Shown here piece after piece: positions 58,586 to 62,550 of a DNA stretch of 62,550 bases. This DNA is from an uncultured Oscillospiraceae bacterium. GTDB taxonomy: Bacteria > Bacillota > Clostridia > Oscillospirales > Oscillospiraceae. The position numbers and the translations under genes are program-made. The stretch lies in contig CAAENU010000172.1 of NCBI GenBank assembly GCA_900757415.1, forward strand, positions 1 to 62,550. The letters are read 5' to 3'. The number at the start of each line of letters is the position of its first letter. Position 1 is the stretch's first letter. The notes beneath the pieces are model-generated. The model ran no database searches, was not told the origin of the DNA, and saw nothing but the letters and a program-made list of their open reading frames with translations.

Positions 58586-59404
58586 ATGCGCCCTGACGGC
58601 AAGCGAGTCAAAGATCTTCCGCCCATCGTGGCGGCGATCCCCTATATCATGCCCAAGCGGTATGACGCCCAGAATACCATCACCGAGTATATCGACGAGG
58701 AGCTGATCAAATCCTACATCCGGGAGAAGCGCCGCGCCGGGATCCGCATCAACCACATGGCGTTCATCATCACCGCCTATTACCGGGCGGCGCTGCTTAA
58801 TCCCAAGCTGAACTATTTTGTGATGAACAGCAAGCTTTATGAGCGCAACCACTTCTGTGTCTCTTTCGTGATCCTGAAGAAGCTGCCGGACGGCCGCCCT
58901 GACGAGACCACGCTGAAGATCTATCTGGAGCCGTCGGACACGGTGTTCTCCGTGCAGGACAAGATCACAACCGCCATCGCGGCCAACAGTGTCACCGCGC
59001 ATAAAAACAGCACCGATAAATTTGCCCGCATGATGTTCTCCGTGCCGGTTCTGCCCAAGCTTGTGATATGGCTGGCCTATCATCTGGATAAGCTGGGTCT
59101 GCTGCCCCGGAAGATCATCGACCTCAGTCCTTTCCACACCAGCATGTTCATCACCAACCTGGCCTCCATCAAGACCAGTCATATCCACCACCATTGCTAT
59201 GAATTCGGCACCACCAGCGTGTTTGTCTGCATGGGAAAGCCGATCCCGGACTATATGGGCGGCAACCTCAGCAAAAAGATCATGCCGCTGGGTGTGGTGA
59301 TGGACGAGCGGATCTGCACCGGCTATGAATACGCTGCGTTTTATAATGACTTCCGCAAATTCCTCCGCAATCCCGAAATGCTGGAGACCCCCGTCCAAAG
59401 CTGA
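58586..59404 (+). CDS. E2/CAT-fold acyltransferase-like protein without the usual catalytic pair
   Basis: The 272-residue protein resembles the catalytic domain of 2-oxoacid dehydrogenase E2 or chloramphenicol acetyltransferase-like proteins: INHMAFIITAYYRAALLNPK, FGTTSVFVCMGKP and a C-terminal MPLGVVMDERICTGYEYAAF. In true E2 enzymes this last motif is DHRxxDG; here it reads DERICTG (240-246), so His is Glu and Asp is Thr. There is no lipoyl domain and no dehydrogenase gene nearby. It may be catalytically different or a binding protein. It is a single gene with a strong promoter. Confidence 0.75.
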   Translation: MRPDGKRVKDLPPIVAAIPYIMPKRYDAQNTITEYIDEELIKSYIREKRRAGIRINHMAFIITAYYRAALLNPKLNYFVMNSKLYERNHFCVSFVILKKLPDGRPDETTLKIYLEPSDTVFSVQDKITTAIAANSVTAHKNSTDKFARMMFSVPVLPKLVIWLAYHLDKLGLLPRKIIDLSPFHTSMFITNLASIKTSHIHHHCYEFGTTSVFVCMGKPIPDYMGGNLSKKIMPLGVVMDERICTGYEYAAFYNDFRKFLRNPEMLETPVQS

Positions 59405-59589
59405 TCCCCGCATATACCGGCCGCATGCCCCCGAAAGAAACCGGACGATAGATAAGAATCCCCCTTGATGCAGCTGCGATTGAAGCGTCAGGGGGGATTC
59501 GTTATGGGCGGGGGAAGGCACACGGGGGCTTCGCTATATGCGCCGTCATTCGTGGCGGCGCCGCCTTTGTGCCGAACCCGCCGCAAAGG

Positions 59590-59616
59590 AAAAGAGAGGG
59601 CACAGGCCCTCTCTTT
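59590..59616. terminator. Terminator between the E2-like and fatty acid transporter genes
   Basis: AAAAGAGAGGGC and GCCCTCTCTTTT around ACAG form a bidirectional stem. A second inverted repeat (GAATCCCCC/GGGGGGATTC, about 59457-59502) nearer the E2-like gene lacks a T run. Confidence 0.8.
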
Positions 59617-59667
59617 TCCCACCATATAAACCACAAGGCGACAAATCGCCGGGTAAACGGATCAGGC

Positions 59668-61053
59668 TCAGCCGGGGAAGAACATACCCCAGGCCAGGAA
59701 GCCCAGAATGGCCACAAGGCCGGTGAACAGCAGCACGATGACCAGATAACCCATGATGTCGCGGGCGGACAGCTTTGCCACACCCAGTGCGGGCAGCGCC
59801 CAGAACGGCTGGATCATGTTGGTCCACTGGTCGCCCCATGCAATTGCCATGGCGGCACGGCCCGGCTCCACACCCAGCTGGGGAGCGGCAGGCATGACGA
59901 TGGGGCCCTGCACGGCCCACTGGCCGCCGCCGGAGGGCACGAAGAAGTTGACGATACCGGCGGACAGGAACGTCCACATGGGGAAGGTCACGTTGCTGGA
60001 GATGTTGACGAAGAAGTCGGAGATGATACCGGCCAGGCACACGCCGTCAGCATTGCGAACGGTCATCATGCCCATGATACCGGCATAGAACGGGAACTGC
60101 AGCAGAATGCCGGAAGCGCCGGCAGCCGCCTCGCCGATGGCGTCCACATAGCGGCGCAGATCACCGTGCAGCAGGATGCCCAGGAACAGGAAGATGAAGT
60201 TAACGATGTTCAGGTTCAGGGCGGCGGCAACGCTCTTGCCCTCTTCCAGCGTGGCGAAGTAGTAGATGATATAGGCAAAGCCGGCGACGACCAGAATGGC
60301 CCACAGGATCTTGGAGTGCTCCATCTTGTCGGCAGGGGTCTCGGGCTTGGCGTATTCCTTCTCCTCCTCGTCCATCAGCAGGGAGGGATCGATGGTAATG
60401 GCGTGATCCTTGTCGGGATGCATGGCATAGTTGACAAAGGGCATTACCAGCAGCACCAGGCCGCACATCACCAGGTTCATGGGGTGGAAAATGGTGTCGG
60501 TGGTGGAGGCGGTCAGCACCATCTCCTGCTCGGTGCCGGCGAACAGTTTATAACCCTCGGCCAGCTGCAGGGGGATGGAGCCGGACAGGCCGGCATGCCA
60601 GATCACGAAGCCGGAATAGGCGGAGGCGATCAGCAGGGGATAGTCCACGGTGGGCACGCGCTTGGCCACCTCGCGGGCCAGCAGGGCGCCGGCGATCAGG
60701 CCGAAACCCCAGTTCAGCCAGCAGCACACGGTGGAGACCATGGTGGTCACAACGATGGCCTGCATGTTGTTGTGGCACAGGCCGGCGGCGGCACGCAGCA
60801 CCTTTTTGCAGGGACGGGAGGACGCCATGGCGCTTCCCAGCACCAGCACCAGCGCCATCTGCATGGAGAAGGCCAGCAGACCCCAGAAGCCGCTGGTGTT
60901 GCCCCAGGCATTCAGCACCTTCAGCGGCCCCATCTTGGTGGCGATCATCGCAAAGATGTATACGATGACGGACAGAATGACCGCGAACAGGAAAGGATCG
61001 GGCAGCCATCTGTTAACGACGCGCACACAGCCGTTGGTAAATTTCTTGAACAC
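59668..61053 (-). CDS. Short-chain fatty acid transporter, AtoE family
   Basis: Predicted carrier for short-chain fatty acids such as butyrate or acetoacetate. About 12 helices. Family segments are NRWLPDPFLFAVILSVIVYI, WHAGLSGSIPL and FFVPSGGGQWAVQGPI, then WGDQWTNMIQPFWALPALG. The GTG at 61053 has AGGAG ten bases upstream and gives 461 residues; ATGs at 61086 and 61071 lack such a site. A promoter and a perfect palindrome precede it. No fatty acid catabolic genes are adjacent. Confidence 0.88.
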   Translation of the reverse strand: MFKKFTNGCVRVVNRWLPDPFLFAVILSVIVYIFAMIATKMGPLKVLNAWGNTSGFWGLLAFSMQMALVLVLGSAMASSRPCKKVLRAAAGLCHNNMQAIVVTTMVSTVCCWLNWGFGLIAGALLAREVAKRVPTVDYPLLIASAYSGFVIWHAGLSGSIPLQLAEGYKLFAGTEQEMVLTASTTDTIFHPMNLVMCGLVLLVMPFVNYAMHPDKDHAITIDPSLLMDEEEKEYAKPETPADKMEHSKILWAILVVAGFAYIIYYFATLEEGKSVAAALNLNIVNFIFLFLGILLHGDLRRYVDAIGEAAAGASGILLQFPFYAGIMGMMTVRNADGVCLAGIISDFFVNISSNVTFPMWTFLSAGIVNFFVPSGGGQWAVQGPIVMPAAPQLGVEPGRAAMAIAWGDQWTNMIQPFWALPALGVAKLSARDIMGYLVIVLLFTGLVAILGFLAWGMFFPG

Positions 61054-61128
61054 AGATTTCACTCTCCTCATAAATACTTGTTGCATGGCGGGTGTGTCCT
61101 TCCGCCTGCTCCGTAAAGAAAGGCCTGC

Positions 61129-61146
61129 GGTAAAGTGCACTTTACC
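61129..61146. promoter_or_regulatory. Perfect 18-bp palindrome, candidate operator
   Basis: GGTAAAGTGCACTTTACC, located about 15 bp downstream of the predicted start of the transporter transcript. It is the right place for a repressor; the binding protein is unknown. Confidence 0.6.
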
Positions 61147-61167
61147 ACGGGTCAGCTACTAATACAT

Positions 61168-61195
61168 AGTATAACGAAAACAGAGGGAAAATCAA
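61168..61195 (-). promoter_or_regulatory. Promoter of the fatty acid transporter
   Basis: Minus-strand TTGATT (61190-61195), 16 bp, TATACT (61168-61173). Confidence 0.55.
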
Positions 61196-61294
61196 ACCGA
61201 GAAATTCACAAAAAATTCATGAACGGCTTGTACAAATTGTCAAAAAATAAACAAGCCCGTTAAAAAATATTCACATATTTTATATTTACATAGA

Positions 61295-61330
61295 TTTTTC
61301 CGCAGAATGGGTACCCATTCTGCGGAAAAA
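61295..61330. terminator. Perfect palindromic bidirectional terminator
   Basis: TTTTTCCGCAGAATGGGT is followed by its exact complement, with T and A runs at the ends; it terminates the DUF975-type gene. Confidence 0.9.
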
Positions 61331-61350
61331 GGCTCTTCAACGTATGCTTT

Positions 61351-62139
61351 TCAGCGTTCGGGATCGTAGGCGGAGGGCCCGCCGCCGAAGCGGTCGTCGG
61401 GATGATACTGCCCGTCTCCGCCGTCGTCGGGGCGTCCGCCGATACCGGAGGCCTGCTTGATGGCCTCAAAATAACCGATATCGGTCTGCTGCACATAGGG
61501 CGCGATCCAGATGGTCAGAATGCCCAACGTCAGGGCGCACAGCAGATTCCAGCCGATAAAGCTCAGATCCAGCACAAACAGCTCCCACTTGTGGCCCTGG
61601 GTCTGGGCCTTGCTCATGTTCAGCGCGTCCATCACCCCCATCTCCGGGTTCTCACACAGGTTATAGAGGGCGAAGCGATAGCGGTAGCCGGCGATGATAC
61701 CCGGGATGATCAGCAGCAGCGACCACAGGAAAGTAAAGATGTAGATCACGATGTTCAGCAGGATGACCTTGCCGGCAAAGGTAAAGCCGTCGAACAGCGT
61801 GACATAGGGGGTCTCCAATCCCTTACGCACATTCATGGCGTACAGGATGTAGCCTGCCGACAGGATGCAGGACACCAGCGTGACCACGATGTTGATAAAC
61901 GTGGCGGCCAGCGGCGGCAGGTGCAGCGACGGCATGATGAAATAGGCGTCCAGCTGGGGCGCCAGATCCTGGAAATAGTAGCGCAGGGTCTCCTGCGTGT
62001 TGCCGGAGGCGATCATGTTGATCCCATCCAGCACCACACCGATTACCAGATACAGCAGGGTGAAAAGGTAAGCGGATACCTTGGCGTTCTTGGTGATGGC
62101 CTTGGCCTCCAGCTTCAGTTGTACGCGGTCGAGCATCAT
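61351..62139 (-). CDS. DUF975-type integral membrane protein
   Basis: 262 residues with about six helices. LLYLVIGVVLDGINMI, FINIVVTLVSCILSAGYILY, ILLNIVIYIFTFLWSLLLII and LSFIGWNLLCALTLGILTIW are hydrophobic segments. The loops GYRYRFALYNLCENPEMGVM and DALNMSKAQTQGHKWELF are typical of DUF975 proteins of Firmicutes. A Gly/Asp-rich tail follows. The function of the family is not established. AAAGGAG lies before the double ATG at 62139; the frame beyond it is not used. Confidence 0.85.
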   Translation of the reverse strand: MMLDRVQLKLEAKAITKNAKVSAYLFTLLYLVIGVVLDGINMIASGNTQETLRYYFQDLAPQLDAYFIMPSLHLPPLAATFINIVVTLVSCILSAGYILYAMNVRKGLETPYVTLFDGFTFAGKVILLNIVIYIFTFLWSLLLIIPGIIAGYRYRFALYNLCENPEMGVMDALNMSKAQTQGHKWELFVLDLSFIGWNLLCALTLGILTIWIAPYVQQTDIGYFEAIKQASGIGGRPDDGGDGQYHPDDRFGGGPSAYDPER

Positions 62140-62313
62140 AAAAGCTCCTTTCTCATCTGAAAAGACATCGGAAAAAGGCAATTCTTTTTCATCGATTTTC
62201 TATATATTGTAGCATATGGAAAACAGGAACGCAAGAGCAGGAAAAAAGCGGACAAAAACCGCAAAGCAGGCGGCAAATAAGACAAATAATCCATAAGAAT
62301 TGGCGTATAAGAC

Positions 62314-62342
62314 TGGACAACAGCGAGATTTTGTTGTATGAT
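62314..62342 (+). promoter_or_regulatory. Promoter of rnfC
   Basis: TGGACA (62314-62319), 17 bp, TATGAT (62337-62342). The predicted leader is about 120 nt. The rest of the gap (62140-62313) is AT-rich with no gene seen. Confidence 0.75.
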
Positions 62343-62348
62343 AAAACG

Positions 62349-62471
62349 CAGTGTGAGGTGGTGTAAAGCCACCTGAAGTAGCCGGTGGTGAGATTCCGGC
62401 GCGCGGAGTAAAGCGGCCGCACGCAGGACTTTCACCACCAGATACGAATGCAGTAAGATGAGGTGAAGACA
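62349..62471 (+). ncRNA. Structured 5' leader of rnfC, candidate riboswitch or attenuator
   Basis: One fold has AGGTGG/CCACCT (62356-62361 with 62369-62374), then GGTGGTGA/TCACCACC (62384-62391 with 62432-62439). This last stem encloses GCGCGCGG/CCGCACGC (62399-62406 with 62417-62424). GGTGGTG occurs twice and CCACC twice, so the outer and inner halves can swap partners. The ribosome binding site GAGGTG (about 62459-62464) can also pair with CACC. The class is not identified. Confidence 0.55.
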
Positions 62472-62550
62472 ATGGCACAAGCTTTCTTTGGCGGCGTTCA
62501 TCCCAACGACATGAAGGCCGCGACCAATGAAAAGGCCATCGAAAAGCTGG
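62472..62550 (+). CDS. rnfC: Electron transport complex protein RnfC (3' end outside the window)
   Basis: Only the first 26 codons are present: MAQAFFGGVHPNDMKAATNE then KAIEKL. The start FFGGVHPxxxK..T is characteristic of RnfC, the membrane-peripheral iron-sulfur and flavin subunit of the ferredoxin:NAD+ oxidoreductase that pumps Na+ or H+. GAGGTGAAG precedes the ATG. The rest of the rnf operon is expected to the right. Confidence 0.78.
   Translation, partial: MAQAFFGGVHPNDMKAATNEKAIEKL

Larger units (their letters stand above)
61054..61350. other. Intergenic region upstream of the fatty acid transporter
   Basis: About 300 bp with, from left, the palindromic operator candidate (61129-61146), the promoter (61168-61195), very AT-rich DNA and a perfect terminator palindrome (61295-61330). 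No gene seen. Confidence 0.6.

Noticed and set aside
62349..62471. Assignment of the rnfC leader as an FMN or cobalamin riboswitch
   Set aside because: Only one helix-like segment is similar. The B12 box and the FMN junction sequences are absent, so no class is assigned.

Overview
The window is about 62.5 kb of GC-rich (roughly 60% by eye) DNA from a low-redox, spore-forming gut Firmicute, most likely an Oscillospiraceae/Ruminococcaceae-like member of the Clostridia. The evidence is the Bacillus/Clostridium order rpmH-dnaA-dnaN-rlbA-recF-remB-gyrB-gyrA, sporulation genes (spoVAC, yabP, yabQ, a spoVB-like flippase), a bile salt hydrolase-type enzyme, many radical SAM proteins, a ferredoxin, and the start of an Rnf complex gene at the right edge. 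The taxonomic call is inference; no rRNA gene is present.

Layout. 1-4.3 kb (+): glyS (cut by the left edge), nadE, an AlaX-type tRNA editing protein and a VanY-like carboxypeptidase. 4.5-7.5 kb (-): khpB, yidC, yidD, rnpA, rpmH, transcribed away from the origin. 7.9-9.3 kb: a MATE exporter inserted between rpmH and dnaA. 9.6-19.5 kb (+): the replication block, with the likely oriC between dnaA and dnaN (DnaA-box cluster plus a CTA-repeat unwinding-type element). 19.5-22.7 kb: a small membrane protein, trmO, rnhA and gap. 22.7-29.3 kb (-): an ECF sigma/anti-sigma pair, a repeat-filled gap, an unknown gene, and a radical SAM-mutY-tdk-radical SAM cluster. 29.4-36.7 kb: bile salt hydrolase, spoVAC, ferredoxin-hemW and a lone RND permease. 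36.8-42.6 kb (+): a tightly overlapped late cobalamin cluster (cobT, cobU, cobS, cobU-like, cobC-like) followed by yqeC and xdhC. 42.7-47.4 kb: a LysR regulator with a divergent 57-residue membrane peptide, hpf, and a radical SAM/SPASM gene overlapping a gene for a membrane protein with a Cys-Ala repeat tail. 47.6-58.4 kb (-): yabQ-divIC (fused in frame), yabP, rqcP, hup, spoVB-like, hemZ, MBL hydrolase, dtd, relA, recJ. 58.6 kb to the end: an E2-like acyltransferase-fold protein, a short-chain fatty acid transporter, a DUF975-type membrane protein and the first 26 codons of rnfC behind a highly structured leader.

Three things stand out. (1) The radical SAM/SPASM gene (46015-47394) and the Cys-Ala tail gene (44936-46018) overlap by four bases and look like a maturase and its membrane-anchored substrate. 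(2) Two families of dispersed intergenic elements are present. R1 (four copies) sits between co-directional genes, always in the sense orientation. R2 (two loci, each a pair of inverted arms) also sits between co-directional genes. Both families keep hairpins whose paired bases change together between copies, so folding rather than sequence appears to be conserved. (3) The rnfC leader has two mutually exclusive sets of pairings and could be a switch. Other points are an in-frame YabQ-DivIC fusion, a hairpin that buries the yabP ribosome binding site, a triplicated hup 3' end, and a GAPDH without the usual NAD-binding acidic residue.

No rRNA, tRNA, CRISPR array, prophage or complete insertion sequence was seen. 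All calls come from reading sequence and translations; no database or folding program was run.
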